Source: UBA6814 sp040753075 (GTDB lineage Bacteria > Desulfobacterota > Desulfovibrionia > Desulfovibrionales > Desulfovibrionaceae). From it: a stretch of 64,000 nt of DNA. Both the position numbers and the translations under genes were made by a program. Position 1 is the stretch's first letter, and each line of letters opens with the position of its first letter. This document shows positions 44,131-53,222 of this stretch, piece after piece. The notes beneath the pieces are model-generated. The model was not told where the DNA came from, made no database searches, and saw nothing but the letters and a program-made list of their open reading frames with translations. The DNA is taken from positions 1 to 64,000 of the forward strand of contig JBFMHA010000001.1 of assembly GCA_040753075.1 (NCBI GenBank), given 5' to 3'.

Positions 44131-44601
44131 ATGCGCTTGCTGGAGCCCTGCGAAACCCGCCCCATCCGGTTCCTGGACCTGGCGGAGCGCGAGGACTGGC
44201 GGATCAAGGTCTACGGCATCGTGTACGGCGGCCGCCGCGTTCCCCGGCCCGAGGTGGTGAACGCGGCCATGCGGCTGCTGCCCAGGGCGCTGCCCAGCCC
44301 GGCGGTCACGGATTCGCGCTACGGCGTCGGGTTCTGCGGCGTGCACGACGGCCGCGGCTGCATCTTCATCTTCATCGACTGGTGGGAGGCGGAGAACGAG
44401 CTGCACCACCGCGTGTTCGTGACGCCGCACGGCGATCTGGAGGCCTTCCAGGAAACCACCGCCACCGGCCCCACGGCCTGCGTCTGGGACCTGCGGGTCC
44501 TCTGCCACGAGCGCCAGGCCTGGCTCGACCACGTCCTGCGCAACCCCAAGGGCCCGGACCTGGACGCCTACCTGGCCGACCGGCTCAACGAGGACGCCTG
44601 A
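44131..44601 (+). CDS. Conserved-looking protein of unknown function, 156 residues
   Basis: No family recognised. Acidic, Trp-rich (FIFIDWWEAENELHHRVF), with no signal peptide or TM segment; cytoplasmic. Segments such as FLDLAEREDWRIKVYGI and ATGPTACVWDLRVLCHERQAWL suggest a compact alpha/beta domain. Start supported by GGGAGG. It follows the SNF2 gene and is closed by a good terminator. Confidence 0.75.
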   Translation: MRLLEPCETRPIRFLDLAEREDWRIKVYGIVYGGRRVPRPEVVNAAMRLLPRALPSPAVTDSRYGVGFCGVHDGRGCIFIFIDWWEAENELHHRVFVTPHGDLEAFQETTATGPTACVWDLRVLCHERQAWLDHVLRNPKGPDLDAYLADRLNEDA

Positions 44602-44618
44602 GCTTCCCTGAAACAGCG

Positions 44619-44657
44619 ACGCCCCGCCCTCCCCTCACGGGGACGGCGGGGCGTTTT
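44619..44657 (+). terminator. Intrinsic terminator
   Basis: ACGCCCCGCC/GGCGGGGCGT stem, loop with a small inner stem, then TTTTT. Confidence 0.8.
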
Positions 44658-44721
44658 TCGTTCCGGAATCCGGCTCCGGCGCCTCCCCCTCAGGGGAGCG
44701 GAGACGTGCGGGGAGACGGCG

Positions 44722-45201
<480 letters not shown>

Positions 45202-45259
45202 GGGAAAGCCTCCGCAAAGTGGTTTGACGCGGCCAGACACTACGGGCAAGCTGGCCGGC

Positions 45260-45691
45260 ATGCAAGGCGTCAGCTCCATCCCCATCCTGCCCGGCCTGGC
45301 CATCCCGGCCGAGGAGATCGCATTCACCGCGTCGCGCGCCTCCGGACCGGGCGGCCAGCACGTGAACGTGACCGAGAGCCGGGTCACGCTCTGGTTCGAC
45401 CTGGAGGCCTCGCCCAGCCTGGACGAGGCCCAGAAGGCCCGCATCCGGGAGCGCCTGGCCGGACGCATCGGCAAGGACGGGAGGCTGCGCGTCACGGTGC
45501 AGTCCGAGCGCAGCCAGCACCAGAACCGGGCCGCCGCCCTGGATCTCTTCGCCGCCCTGCTCGCCGCGGCCCTCGCCCCCCGCAAGAAGCGGCGGCCCAC
45601 CAAGCCCACCAAGGCCTCCCAGGAGCGCCGCCTGGACGCCAAGCGCCGCCGCTCCGCGCTCAAGCGGGAGCGGGCCGGAGGCGGCGACTAG
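45260..45691 (+). CDS. arfB: ArfB/YaeJ-type peptidyl-tRNA hydrolase
   Basis: 143 residues. Class I release-factor-like domain with the catalytic GGQ in SRASGPGGQHVNVTES and a basic C-terminal tail (PRKKRRPTKPTK) that enters the mRNA channel. It rescues ribosomes stalled on truncated messages without needing a stop codon. Length and tail match ArfB rather than a full release factor. The ribosome site is weak. Confidence 0.92.
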   Translation: MQGVSSIPILPGLAIPAEEIAFTASRASGPGGQHVNVTESRVTLWFDLEASPSLDEAQKARIRERLAGRIGKDGRLRVTVQSERSQHQNRAAALDLFAALLAAALAPRKKRRPTKPTKASQERRLDAKRRRSALKRERAGGGD

Positions 45692-45741
45692 CCATCCCGT
45701 CCGCTTGCGGCTACACCGCCCGAAACACTCCGAGGAACCCC

Positions 45742-45942
45742 ATGACCGAATACCGCGTGTTCATCCAGGCCGTGCGCGAGAGCGCGGGCGAAGACGGCCC
45801 CCGCCGCGAGGAGCGCATGATCACCTACACCGTGCCGGCCGAGAGCCCGGAACAGGCCACGGCCGCGGCCCGCGCCCGCTTCGAGCTGGAGCACGGAGGC
45901 AGCGGCTGGGCCGCCGAGGGCCTGGGCCTGCTCAGCCTCTGA
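45742..45942 (+). CDS. Small unknown protein (66 residues) at the island's left edge
   Basis: Begins MTEYRVFIQAVRES, ends GWAAEGLGLLSL; mixed charge, no TM segment. GAGGA lies 6 bases before the ATG. Its last ~14 codons are nearly repeated at 48898-48937, on the far side of the accessory island, next to the hydrolase gene. Function unknown. Confidence 0.6.
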   Translation: MTEYRVFIQAVRESAGEDGPRREERMITYTVPAESPEQATAAARARFELEHGGSGWAAEGLGLLSL

Positions 45943-45989
45943 GCCTGGCCAGGAAGTCCAGCAGCAGCCGGTTGACCTTCGCGGCTGCT
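45902..45989 (+). repeat. Left copy of imperfect direct repeat bounding the accessory island
   Basis: 68 of 75 core bases match the copy at 48898-48987. Read on the minus strand it encodes KVNRLLLDFLARLRG, a remnant of the C terminus of the hydrolase gene now 3 kb away. Confidence 0.85.
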
Positions 45990-46071
45990 TCCTTCCCGAA
46001 TTTCCGCGGGGTTGGGCTGCGCTTCCCGCCTGCGGGTTGACATGGTTCCATCTTGTGGTATCATATTCCCA

Positions 46072-46325
46072 TGAACAACCGTCATCGCAAGACCCTGGAG
46101 GCGATCTTCGCCAAGCCTGTCCGGGGTGACGTGCGGTGGGCGGAAATCGAGGCGTTGATGCGGGCCCTGGGCGCGGAGGTCGAGGAAGGCGCGGGCTCCC
46201 GGGTGCGGTTCGCCAAGGACGGCCGGATGGCCGTGTTCCACAGGCCCCATCCGCAGCCCGAGACGGACAAGGGAGCGCTTCGGCGGGTGCGGTTGTTTCT
46301 CCTCGAACTGGGGGTCAGACCATGA
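46072..46325 (+). CDS. hicA: HicA-family toxin
   Basis: 84 residues. It resembles the HicA subfamily with motif GSRVRF and FHRPHPQPETDKGAL: the double-stranded-RNA-binding-like fold of an mRNA interferase. The His found in the GSxH motif of E. coli HicA is Arg here; His residues in FHRPHP remain. It overlaps hicB by ATGA. First gene inside the island. Confidence 0.85.
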
Positions 46326-46666
46326 AGAACAGCTTGCGGTACAAGGGATACCTGGGGGTTTTCGAGTACGATCCCGACGACCGGGCCTTCCACGGACACG
46401 TGGTGGGGCTGCGGGACATGATCCACTTCACCGGCCGCTCGGTGAAGGAGTTGGAGCAGTCCCTGGCCGGCTCGGTGGAGGACTACCTGACTTTCTGCGC
46501 CGAGCGCAACAAGACGCCGGAGCGGCCCTATTCCGGCCAGTTCCGCCTGCGCCTGGACCCGGAGGACCACCGCCTCATCGCCCAGGCCGCCGAGGCCCGT
46601 GGCCAGAGCCTCAACGCCTTCGTGGCCGACGCCGCCCGCCGCGCAGCCCGGGAGGAGGCGCGCTGA
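46322..46666 (+). CDS. hicB: HicB-family antitoxin
   Basis: 114 residues. N-terminal partial RNase H-like fold (YKGYLGVFEYDPDDRAFHGHV, given in part; SVEDYLTFCAERNK) and a C-terminal ribbon-helix-helix (FRLRLDPEDHRLIAQAAE...SLNAFV) for binding its own promoter. Neutralises HicA. Confidence 0.88.
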   Translation: MKNSLRYKGYLGVFEYDPDDRAFHGHVVGLRDMIHFTGRSVKELEQSLAGSVEDYLTFCAERNKTPERPYSGQFRLRLDPEDHRLIAQAAEARGQSLNAFVADAARRAAREEAR

Positions 46667-46683
46667 CCCGCGCCCGCTTCGAC

Positions 46684-46950
46684 ATGGCCCAGGTCCCTGG
46701 GGACGCCCACGATGCGGAGGATATCCCCTGGGAGATTGCCCACGTCGCCCCTGAGTGTGGCTGGAGCCTGGTCCGCTCCTGGCGCGAACACCTGGGCCTG
46801 ACCCAGGCCGAGGTCGCCGCGCGCATGACGCCGCCCATCAGCAGGACGGCCCATGCGCAGATGGAGGCCCCCGACGCCAGACTCCGCCCGGGCACCATCA
46901 ACCGCATTGCAGCCGACCTGGGCGTGAACCCGGCACAACTGACCGACTAG
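46684..46950 (+). CDS. XRE-type helix-turn-helix protein downstream of hicAB
   Basis: 88 residues; HTH in SWREHLGLTQAEVAARM and INRIAADLGVNPAQL. It follows hicB by 17 bases. It may be an extra regulator of the toxin-antitoxin operon or the relic of another antitoxin (inference). The 258 bases after it (46951-47208) contain no gene I can support. Confidence 0.75.
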   Translation: MAQVPGDAHDAEDIPWEIAHVAPECGWSLVRSWREHLGLTQAEVAARMTPPISRTAHAQMEAPDARLRPGTINRIAADLGVNPAQLTD

Positions 46951-47208
46951 CCCCCAGACAAAGGCGAGACGTGGACCCGCGCCATGACGCTGCTCGAAGG
47001 CCTGTCAGGACTGGCCTTGGGCAATTGGGTATGGGGAATCGCTCGTCCGCTTTCAGCCCTCTAGTACGACCGGTCCCACGCCATCATGCATCCACCGAAC
47101 GCCCCCCCCTTCGATGCGCCGCTGACGCGATGCTTCGAGCGGAACGTCCATATATAGCGCTCAGTGGGTACAATTATCGCATAGCCTTCTTGCTTGCTTC
47201 TGTGTCAT

Positions 47209-47775
47209 TTATATATTGACTCCCCCCCCGCCCCCCCCTGCCGCACCTGCACCACCAGCATTGCCTCCGCCGCCCTTAGCCTCTGCATACTCCACGGTCT
47301 TGATGGTGATGAGCGAAGGGTTCTCGGGGACGGGGAACATCTTCACGTTGCCCGGGGTGTAGAGCAGGGCAACGGGCTTGCGCTGGCCGGTGGCCTCGTC
47401 ATAGGTGGTGATGGCCTGGACGTAGGGTGAGCTGGAGTTGCGCCACTTGATGTCCTGGATGATGGCCTCCAACTCCTTCTGGTCAGTCACCTCGCGCCAG
47501 CCCTCGCCGTCCGGCTTGAGGCCGAAGCCGGTGCGGGTGTCCGCGAAGACCACGGCCGAGGGCTTGCCTTTGTCCTCGCACACGAAGACCTTGTACTGCT
47601 GGTGCTGCTCCACCGCGTTCTTCAGGTCGGGATTCAGGCCGTAGGCCGAGGCCGGCCCCACCATGGGATTCTTGGTGGTCACGCACCCGTTGAGCAGCAG
47701 GGATGCGCCCATGATGGACGCGCCGATCCCGGCCGTGAGCTTGTGCATCTTGCCGTGGCGTTTCTTCTTGCGCAT
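47209..47775 (-). CDS. Predicted lipoprotein of unknown function
   Basis: 188 residues: basic N terminus, hydrophobic stretch and lipobox LLNGC (Cys ~31), a domain containing QQYKVFVCEDKGKPSAVVF and VTDQKELEAIIQDI, and a Gly-rich low-complexity tail (from homopolymeric C tracts at 47221-47240, which may be prone to slippage). No family recognised. It precedes no other gene on its strand; a methyltransferase gene lies 22 bases upstream. Confidence 0.65.
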   Translation of the reverse strand: MRKKKRHGKMHKLTAGIGASIMGASLLLNGCVTTKNPMVGPASAYGLNPDLKNAVEQHQQYKVFVCEDKGKPSAVVFADTRTGFGLKPDGEGWREVTDQKELEAIIQDIKWRNSSSPYVQAITTYDEATGQRKPVALLYTPGNVKMFPVPENPSLITIKTVEYAEAKGGGGNAGGAGAAGGGGGGVNI

Positions 47776-47797
47776 GGAGGGCCTCTGTGGGTTGGGG

Positions 47798-48568
47798 TTA
47801 TCGGGTGATATGCACGAACCACAGCCAGGGGCGGGGCAGGTGGCCGAGGTCCGGCCGCTTGATCTGCCGCTCCCAGTCCAGTTCCAGCTTGCGTATCTCG
47901 ACGGCCTTGAAGCCGTACTTCTCCAGCCGGTAGGCGATCTCCTCCCGCAGCCAGGCCTTCTGGACCAGACCGCCGTCGGTGAGCATGTACCCGAGGGGAT
48001 TGAACTGGTAGGCTTCGATCTGCTTCCGTAATGCCCGCACGATGTCCGCCGGGTCCCGGCCCTGGTCGGCCAGGATGTCCACTTCGAGTTGGAAGGCGAA
48101 GGTTCGGAACTCCAGGGAGGGCAGCACGGTCATGAGCTGGCCGTTCTCCCGGGTGTTGGACAGGAGGTTGTCCAGCATCTGGTGGAAGTGGACGAGGTTC
48201 ATGGGCATGAGCGAGGCCAGGGCCAGGCACAGGTCGCACGGCTCGGGCAGGCGCATGTCCTCGATGCGGCCTTGGAGCAGTTCCACGTTGGGCTGGCGTT
48301 TCTCCCGAGCCTGGCCGAGCATGTTCTCCGAGTAGTCCACCCCGTAGACCCGGCGGAAGTCCCGCAGGTGAGGGAAGGCGTTGCCCGGGCCGCAGCCGAA
48401 GTCCCCGACCACCTTGTCCGCCTTGTCGGGCACAGCGGCCAGGGCCGCGGTCACCACGTTGTCCGTGGCGAAGATGGATCGAATCTCCTGCTCGTAGTCG
48501 GTGAGCGCGTCCCAGAACCTGCGGGCGGGGACGGCCTTGGCGCGCGGTCTGCGGGGCCTGCGGGTCAT
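47798..48568 (-). CDS. SAM-dependent class I methyltransferase
   Basis: 256 residues. Motif I VVGDFGCGPGNAFPHL, then VYGVDYSENMLGQA and LLQGRIEDMRLPEPCDL give a Rossmann-type SAM site; substrate unknown. The start is not firm: the ATG at 48568 lacks a good ribosome site. It is located in the accessory island with the lipoprotein gene. Confidence 0.8.
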   Translation of the reverse strand: MTRRPRRPRAKAVPARRFWDALTDYEQEIRSIFATDNVVTAALAAVPDKADKVVGDFGCGPGNAFPHLRDFRRVYGVDYSENMLGQAREKRQPNVELLQGRIEDMRLPEPCDLCLALASLMPMNLVHFHQMLDNLLSNTRENGQLMTVLPSLEFRTFAFQLEVDILADQGRDPADIVRALRKQIEAYQFNPLGYMLTDGGLVQKAWLREEIAYRLEKYGFKAVEIRKLELDWERQIKRPDLGHLPRPWLWFVHITR

Positions 48569-48928
48569 GCTCGGTGCAACGGGGGTGTGGAGTGGCGGCC
48601 GCACCCATGGATACGAGAGGTGATCCGGCCCCGCCGCCTGGAAAACGTCACCGGTCCGGATCCCGCCAACGGAAACGGGCGCACAGGGGGCCGGGCGCAC
48701 AGGGGCTTACAAGAGAGAGAGAGAGAGAGGACTCCGGGGAGTCAGACTGCGGGGCGGCAAGGCGTGGGGCATCGGCGTCATTGGAACAGGCGTCCAGTCC
48801 ATGGCAATTCTAGTAATTCTCTACACTCAGACCCGAATTCAGGTCAAGCTGTTTATGGCCTGAACGATGCGAAAGAAGCCCGGAACGTTGCGCCGGCGCG
48901 GGCTGGGCCGCGGACGGCATGGGCCTGC
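48569..48928. other. Gene-free right end of the island
   Basis: No coding region supported. It contains a (GA)n run at about 48715-48731, a small GACTCC/GGAGTC hairpin, an AT-richer stretch around 48806-48870 and the right direct repeat. Confidence 0.6.
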
Positions 48929-48987
48929 TCAGCCTCTGAACCTGGCCAGGAAATCCAGCAGGAGCCGGTTCACCTGGTCCGGCTGCT
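48898..48987 (+). repeat. Right copy of imperfect direct repeat bounding the accessory island
   Basis: Pairs with 45902-45989. The plus strand keeps a remnant of the 66-residue gene's end (GWAADGMGLLSL and stop), joined to the true C terminus of the hydrolase gene on the minus strand. Confidence 0.85.
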
Positions 48988-49819
48988 CCATGTGCAGGAA
49001 ATGCCCCACCCCGGGCACGGTCACGTACTGCGCCCTGGGGAAATGCCGCGTGAAGAAGGCCTCGTTGTCCGGGGCCAGGTAGGGCATGTCCGCATAGATG
49101 CCCAGGACCGGCAGGTCCAGCGGCTCCACCCGCCACAGTTCGGGCGCGAACAGGTGCTCGATGGAGGAGAGGGCCGGCTGGGGCGCGGCCGCGGTCATCT
49201 TGCCCAGGATCTCCCGCCGCAGCTCCGGGGCGGTGGCGGGCACGAAGAAGCTCTCCACGAAGGCCGCGGTGGTGCCCTTGAAGTCCTGGCGCAAGGCGTC
49301 CAGGAAGGCCGCCGCCTGGGCCATGGACTCCCGGGAGGCGGCGGGCTCCTCGGGCCCGCGCTCCAGCACCCCGTCCACGCTCACCAGCCCGAGCACCCGG
49401 CCGGGATGGCGCCGGGCCGCCTCCCGGGCCACCACGAAGCCCATGCTGTGGCCCACCAGCACCGCCCTGTCCACCTTGGCCGCGTCCAGGACCGCAGCCA
49501 CCGCCGCGGCGAACAGGTCCGGGGTGTAGGCGATTTCCGGCTTGGCGCTGGCCCCGAAACCGGGCAGGTCCACCAGCAGGAGACGGCGCCTCCCGGCCAG
49601 GGCCGACTCCTGGAAGCGCCAGAAGGAACGGTCGCAGTTCCAGCCGTGGATGAACAGCACCGCCGGCCCCGGGCCGGGCGCGTCGGTGTAGGCCACGGAC
49701 AGGCCCGCGACCTGCGCCGTGGCGTTGGCCGGGCCGGCCGGGACGGGCCGCTCGCCGGGGCCGCAAGCCCCAAGCAAGGCCAGGAACACCGCCGCGAGGA
49801 TGCAGGACCGGATGCGCAT
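48929..49819 (-). CDS. Alpha/beta-hydrolase lipoprotein
   Basis: 296 residues. Lipobox LLGAC (Cys ~18), then an alpha/beta-hydrolase fold with oxyanion HGWNCDRSFW, nucleophile elbow VGHSMGF (Ser), a later acid, and catalytic His in VPGVGHFLHME. AGGAGGT supports the start. It probably acts at the outer or inner membrane periplasmic face on an ester or amide; substrate unknown. Its final codons are duplicated at 45902-45989. Confidence 0.9.
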   Translation of the reverse strand: MRIRSCILAAVFLALLGACGPGERPVPAGPANATAQVAGLSVAYTDAPGPGPAVLFIHGWNCDRSFWRFQESALAGRRRLLLVDLPGFGASAKPEIAYTPDLFAAAVAAVLDAAKVDRAVLVGHSMGFVVAREAARRHPGRVLGLVSVDGVLERGPEEPAASRESMAQAAAFLDALRQDFKGTTAAFVESFFVPATAPELRREILGKMTAAAPQPALSSIEHLFAPELWRVEPLDLPVLGIYADMPYLAPDNEAFFTRHFPRAQYVTVPGVGHFLHMEQPDQVNRLLLDFLARFRG

Positions 49820-50015
49820 GGGACCTCCTGGGCAGGCGGACACGGGCGGAAGCCTCCCCCTGCCCTACGGCCCGGGGGCCGCCCCTGTCAAATCACCCCG
49901 TTCCTGCGGCAACCTACGCCAGCGCCTTGCCAACCTCGCCGGGCCGCGGTAGAAATCCCTAAAGCGCCCGCCTCCCGGGCGCATCGGTCCTTCACCCCAT
50001 CCGCAGGAGAACGGC

Positions 50016-50663
50016 ATGCACCTGTCCGTGACCTTCACCGGCCTGCTCGACAAGGTGGTGGTCTCGTCCCTGCCCCGCGCCTTCGTGAAGCGCATCTTCA
50101 CCCACTGCATGGGCAAGAACAACACCCCCTATTTCGCCAACAACTGCTTCAAGGGCGTGCTCTACTTCAACGACGACCTGGCCATGAAATTCGGCGAGGA
50201 CACCGGCCACACCTGGAAGGGGTGGGAAGGGGAATGCCGCTTCTACCACCAGGACGGATTCGTGTTCGAAACCAACCTGGAGGCCGCCGCCCTCGTGGAC
50301 GGCAAGCGCGAATTCCGCCTGGAGCCCGCCTCCCTGGCCACCCGCTCCACTCCGATATCCCTGGACGCCTTCCTGCCCAAGATCGGGCCCGAAGAAGTCA
50401 TCGTGCTCCTGGGCTCGGTGGACAAGGCCGAGCAGACCTACACCGTGGAGGTCGAGGGGGACTCCTTCGACCCGGAAAAGCTCCTGGTGAGCCTGGACGA
50501 TTTCGAGGAGTTCGCCTTTGACGACCGGCTGTTGACCGGCCTGTCCTACAACGGGGCGGAGATGGCCGGCGGTGCGGTGCAGAGCCGGGGCATGAACATG
50601 ATCATGCCCGCGCTCTTCGACCATCAGGGCGGCGCATTGGATTTGTACGACTTCGTCGACTAG
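50016..50663 (+). CDS. Protein of unknown function, 215 residues
   Basis: No family recognised. No signal or TM segment; segments FKGVLYFNDDLAMKFGED and KIGPEEVIVLLGSVDK suggest mixed alpha/beta. Upstream CAGGAG. Convergent with the RNase D-like gene, with a shared terminator between. Confidence 0.75.
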   Translation: MHLSVTFTGLLDKVVVSSLPRAFVKRIFTHCMGKNNTPYFANNCFKGVLYFNDDLAMKFGEDTGHTWKGWEGECRFYHQDGFVFETNLEAAALVDGKREFRLEPASLATRSTPISLDAFLPKIGPEEVIVLLGSVDKAEQTYTVEVEGDSFDPEKLLVSLDDFEEFAFDDRLLTGLSYNGAEMAGGAVQSRGMNMIMPALFDHQGGALDLYDFVD

Positions 50664-50793
50664 CGCCATACCCGCAAAACGCCCGCAGGCATTCTGTGGA
50701 TACGGCTCCCGCAGCGTTGCGGCGCCAAGCGAGTCCGGGCATGCCGGGGCGACCTGCGGACGCGGCGCCGGCAGCTGACTGACGCGGCGTACG

Positions 50794-50819
50794 GGCCGGC
50801 CTTCCGGGGCCGGCCTTTT
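50794..50819. terminator. Bidirectional hairpin terminator
   Basis: GGCCGGCC arms around TTCCGG, then TTTT on the plus strand; it lies between two convergent genes. Confidence 0.65.
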
Positions 50820-50824
50820 CCATT

Positions 50825-51436
50825 CTAAACCAGGGCCGGGGCCAGGCCGAGGCGGGCGAAGGCCAGGTAGAGTTCGCGGCTGATCCAGGCGTCGGTGGCG
50901 GCATAGCGCACCTGCTTGGCCGAGAGGTCGGGCCGTGACCAGTTGGTGCAGCGCGCGCTCTTGGAGATGCGGATGCCCAGGAGGTTGGCGGCCAGGTTGC
51001 GCAAACCGTGGGTGGGGATGTCCACCTTGCGGGCCAGGTCGCCCAGGTCCATGAATCCGGCGTCGGCGAAGTCGTGCAGACGCTTGAGGCCCAGCACGTC
51101 GTCGCGCACCGAGACCCCTGCCTTGACGATGCCCGGGTCCGCGAGCAGGTCGGCCAGGCCCTGCGGGAAGCGGGGCAGGCGGGAGAACTGGAAGATGTAC
51201 ACCCGGCGCGAGCCGGCCAACTGCACCAGGGAAGGATCGTAACTCTTGCCCTTGCGGAAGGAGGGCCGGGTTTCGGTGTCGAAGCCCAGCACCTTCTCCC
51301 GGCGCAGGGAGCGTACGGCCGCGGCCGCAGCCCGCAGGTCTGTGACCATGCGGATCTCGCCGGTGAAGCCGCCCAGGGGAAGGCCGTTGATCTCGTCGCC
51401 GTCGAACTTGCGCTTGTACTGCTCGATATGATCCAT
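50825..51436 (-). CDS. RNase D-like 3'-5' exonuclease domain protein
   Basis: 203 residues covering only a DEDDy exonuclease domain: Exo I LGFDTETRPSF, Exo II VSVRDDVLGLK, Exo III YAATDAWISRELY (Tyr and Asp). It lacks the HRDC domains of full RNase D. Start uncertain: a longer in-frame ATG 57 bases upstream is possible. Target (tRNA 3' end or DNA) unknown. Confidence 0.85.
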   Translation of the reverse strand: MDHIEQYKRKFDGDEINGLPLGGFTGEIRMVTDLRAAAAAVRSLRREKVLGFDTETRPSFRKGKSYDPSLVQLAGSRRVYIFQFSRLPRFPQGLADLLADPGIVKAGVSVRDDVLGLKRLHDFADAGFMDLGDLARKVDIPTHGLRNLAANLLGIRISKSARCTNWSRPDLSAKQVRYAATDAWISRELYLAFARLGLAPALV

Positions 51437-51507
51437 GGCGAGGTCGCGAGTCGGGGTAAGTGCCGAGGCCGTCGCAACGGCGGGATGCTGCATGGATGAG
51501 GCCGGGA

Positions 51508-51726
51508 TCACTTGGGCCGGAAGGTGATGCGGCCCCGGGTCAGGTCGTAGGGCGACAGCTCCACGGTCACCTTGTCGCCGGGCAGCACCCGGATGCGGAA
51601 CCGGCGCATCTTTCCGGAAATGTGGGCCAGCACCTGGTGGCCGTTGTCCAGTTCGACCTTGAACATGGCGTTGGGCAAAGCTTCCTCGACGATGCCGGGC
51701 ATTTGGATGGCGTCTTCCTTGGGCAT
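51508..51726 (-). CDS. infA: Translation initiation factor IF-1
   Basis: 72 residues, exact family length; S1/OB fold with EEALPNAMFKVELDNGH, HISGKMRRFRIRVLPGDKV and LTRGRITFR. Binds the ribosomal A site during initiation. The terminator upstream separates it from the RRM gene. Confidence 0.97.
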   Translation of the reverse strand: MPKEDAIQMPGIVEEALPNAMFKVELDNGHQVLAHISGKMRRFRIRVLPGDKVTVELSPYDLTRGRITFRPK

Positions 51727-51746
51727 GGATCCTCCGGGTTGGGGTG

Positions 51747-51784
51747 AAAAAACGATGGCCCGCCCCGTAGGCGGGGCGGGCCAT
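51747..51784 (-). terminator. Terminator of the RRM gene
   Basis: 13-bp perfect stem (51755-51767 with 51772-51784), 4-base loop, and a 6-T run on the minus strand. Confidence 0.85.
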
Positions 51785-51817
51785 GTAAGCAGGTTCGCTC
51801 TATGGCGTCAAGTCCGG

Positions 51818-52078
51818 CTAGTACCGGGGCTTGCGCTCGCGGGGCTTGGCCTCGTTGACCTTCAGGCTGCGGCCGCCCATGTCTTGGCCGTTCAGGGCCG
51901 AGATGGCCTGATCCGCCGCGTCGTCGTCCATCTCCACGAAACCGAAGCCGCGGGAGCGGCCGGTTTCGCGGTCCATGATGACCTTGGCGGACTGTACATC
52001 GCCGTACTGCCCGAAAGTGCGCCTCAGGTCGTCCTCAGTGGTGCTCCAGGGAAGGTTGCCGACATAGATGTTCTTCAT
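51818..52078 (-). CDS. Small RRM RNA-binding protein
   Basis: 86 residues, one RNA-recognition motif: RNP2 IYVGNLPW at the N terminus and RNP1 GRSRGFGFVEM with both aromatic residues, plus a basic tail (KPRERKPRY). Such proteins in bacteria are often cold-induced RNA chaperones. Single-gene unit with its own terminator. Confidence 0.95.
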   Translation of the reverse strand: MKNIYVGNLPWSTTEDDLRRTFGQYGDVQSAKVIMDRETGRSRGFGFVEMDDDAADQAISALNGQDMGGRSLKVNEAKPRERKPRY

Positions 52079-52287
52079 ACCTCGCAAACTCCTGAAAACA
52101 AAAACGTTATGAAGCCCGAGAGGCAGGGAAAGGCAACCGTCGATTGACCCGGAACGTCCGGCCGAGGCCCTGTTCCATCCGCCCCACATCCCACCACGCC
52201 GCGCCCCCCGCGGCGGACGGACTGAAAAAGCGAATTACTGCGAAATTCCCGCGATGGTCAAGGAAAAACCACAAAAAAAACGGGGCA

Positions 52288-52782
52288 TCAGAATGGAACG
52301 TCGTCCATCCCCCCGGCCTCAGAGGGAAAAGCCGGTCCCATTCTGTCGTCCTCGGGGGGGAAATCGCCCGGCTCCTTGCGGCCGGCAGGCTTGCCCGGCG
52401 CGCGGCGCGGAGCCTGGCTGCGCGTGGCTTCCGGGGCGTCCTCGCCCCCGCCCTTGGAGTCCAGGAACTGCACCCGGTCGGCCTTGATCTCGGTGGTGTA
52501 GCGGTCCTGGCCGGACTGGTCCTGCCACTTGCGGGTCTCGAGCCTGCCCTCCACGTACACCAGACGACCCTTGGCCAGGTAATTGGCCACGGTCTCGGCC
52601 TGCTTGCCCCAGACCACGATCCGGTGCCACTCGGTCTTCTCCACCCGCTGGCCGTCCTTGACGTAGCCCTCGTCGGTGGCCACGTTCAGGTTGCACACCG
52701 GCTGGCCCGACTGGGTGTATTTCAGTTCCGGGTCGCGGCCCAGCCGCCCGATGATCATCACCTTGTTCAACGATCCGGCCAT
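52288..52782 (-). CDS. ssb: Single-stranded DNA-binding protein
   Basis: 164 residues: OB fold (MAGSLNKVMIIGRLGRDPE, KTEWHRIVVWGKQAE, YVEGRLETRKWQDQSG), flexible Lys/Pro-rich linker and the acidic tip MDDVPF that binds partner proteins. Coats single-stranded DNA in replication and repair. Confidence 0.96.
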   Translation of the reverse strand: MAGSLNKVMIIGRLGRDPELKYTQSGQPVCNLNVATDEGYVKDGQRVEKTEWHRIVVWGKQAETVANYLAKGRLVYVEGRLETRKWQDQSGQDRYTTEIKADRVQFLDSKGGGEDAPEATRSQAPRRAPGKPAGRKEPGDFPPEDDRMGPAFPSEAGGMDDVPF

Positions 52783-52862
52783 CTCTCCTCCCTCAAGGCC
52801 GGGCTGAGCAGCCCGACGCGTCGTTTATTCCTCTCCCGCCATCCTGCCGCAACCGCGGCAAG

Positions 52863-53222
52863 CTACCGGGGCAATGACTGCTCCAGCCGGTCCAGGGCCT
52901 CCTCCAACTGATCGGACAGGGCGTTGGCCTCGGCCGGCTTCCAGTCGCCCAGGGCGGCGTCCAACCTGGACCCCAGGGTTTCAACCCCCTCCAGAAGAGG
53001 CTCCAGGGCCTTGCGCGCCGCAGGGTCCATCTTGCCGTAGCGCACCTCGTCGCCCAGGACGCCCACCAACTCCAGCACGCCCACGGTCCCGTCCCGGCGC
53101 ATGTCCCCGCGGGGCATCTCGTCCGGCGGCCAGGCCAGGGCGCAGAGGCCGGGCCAACGCCGCTCCACGTCCCGGGGATCGTAGGTGGAGGCCGTGACCC
53201 GGATCTGGAGGACCTTACCCAT
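52863..53222 (-). CDS. Unknown protein coupled to the acetyl-CoA carboxylase genes
   Basis: 119 residues, no recognised family. N-terminal half beta-like (VLQIRVTASTYDP), C-terminal half helical and acidic (KALEPLLEGVETLGSRLD...). It overlaps the biotinyl-domain gene by 8 bases, so it is probably co-translated with the carboxylase genes and may serve as an accessory subunit (inference). Confidence 0.7.
   Translation of the reverse strand: MGKVLQIRVTASTYDPRDVERRWPGLCALAWPPDEMPRGDMRRDGTVGVLELVGVLGDEVRYGKMDPAARKALEPLLEGVETLGSRLDAALGDWKPAEANALSDQLEEALDRLEQSLPR

Noticed and set aside
40689..44207. 1172-codon minus-strand frame opposite the SNF2 gene
   Set aside because: Antisense artefact of codon bias; the plus strand encodes all SNF2 motifs in order.
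48714..48732. CRISPR or meaningful repeat array at the GA run
   Set aside because: Simple dinucleotide repeat without spacers.
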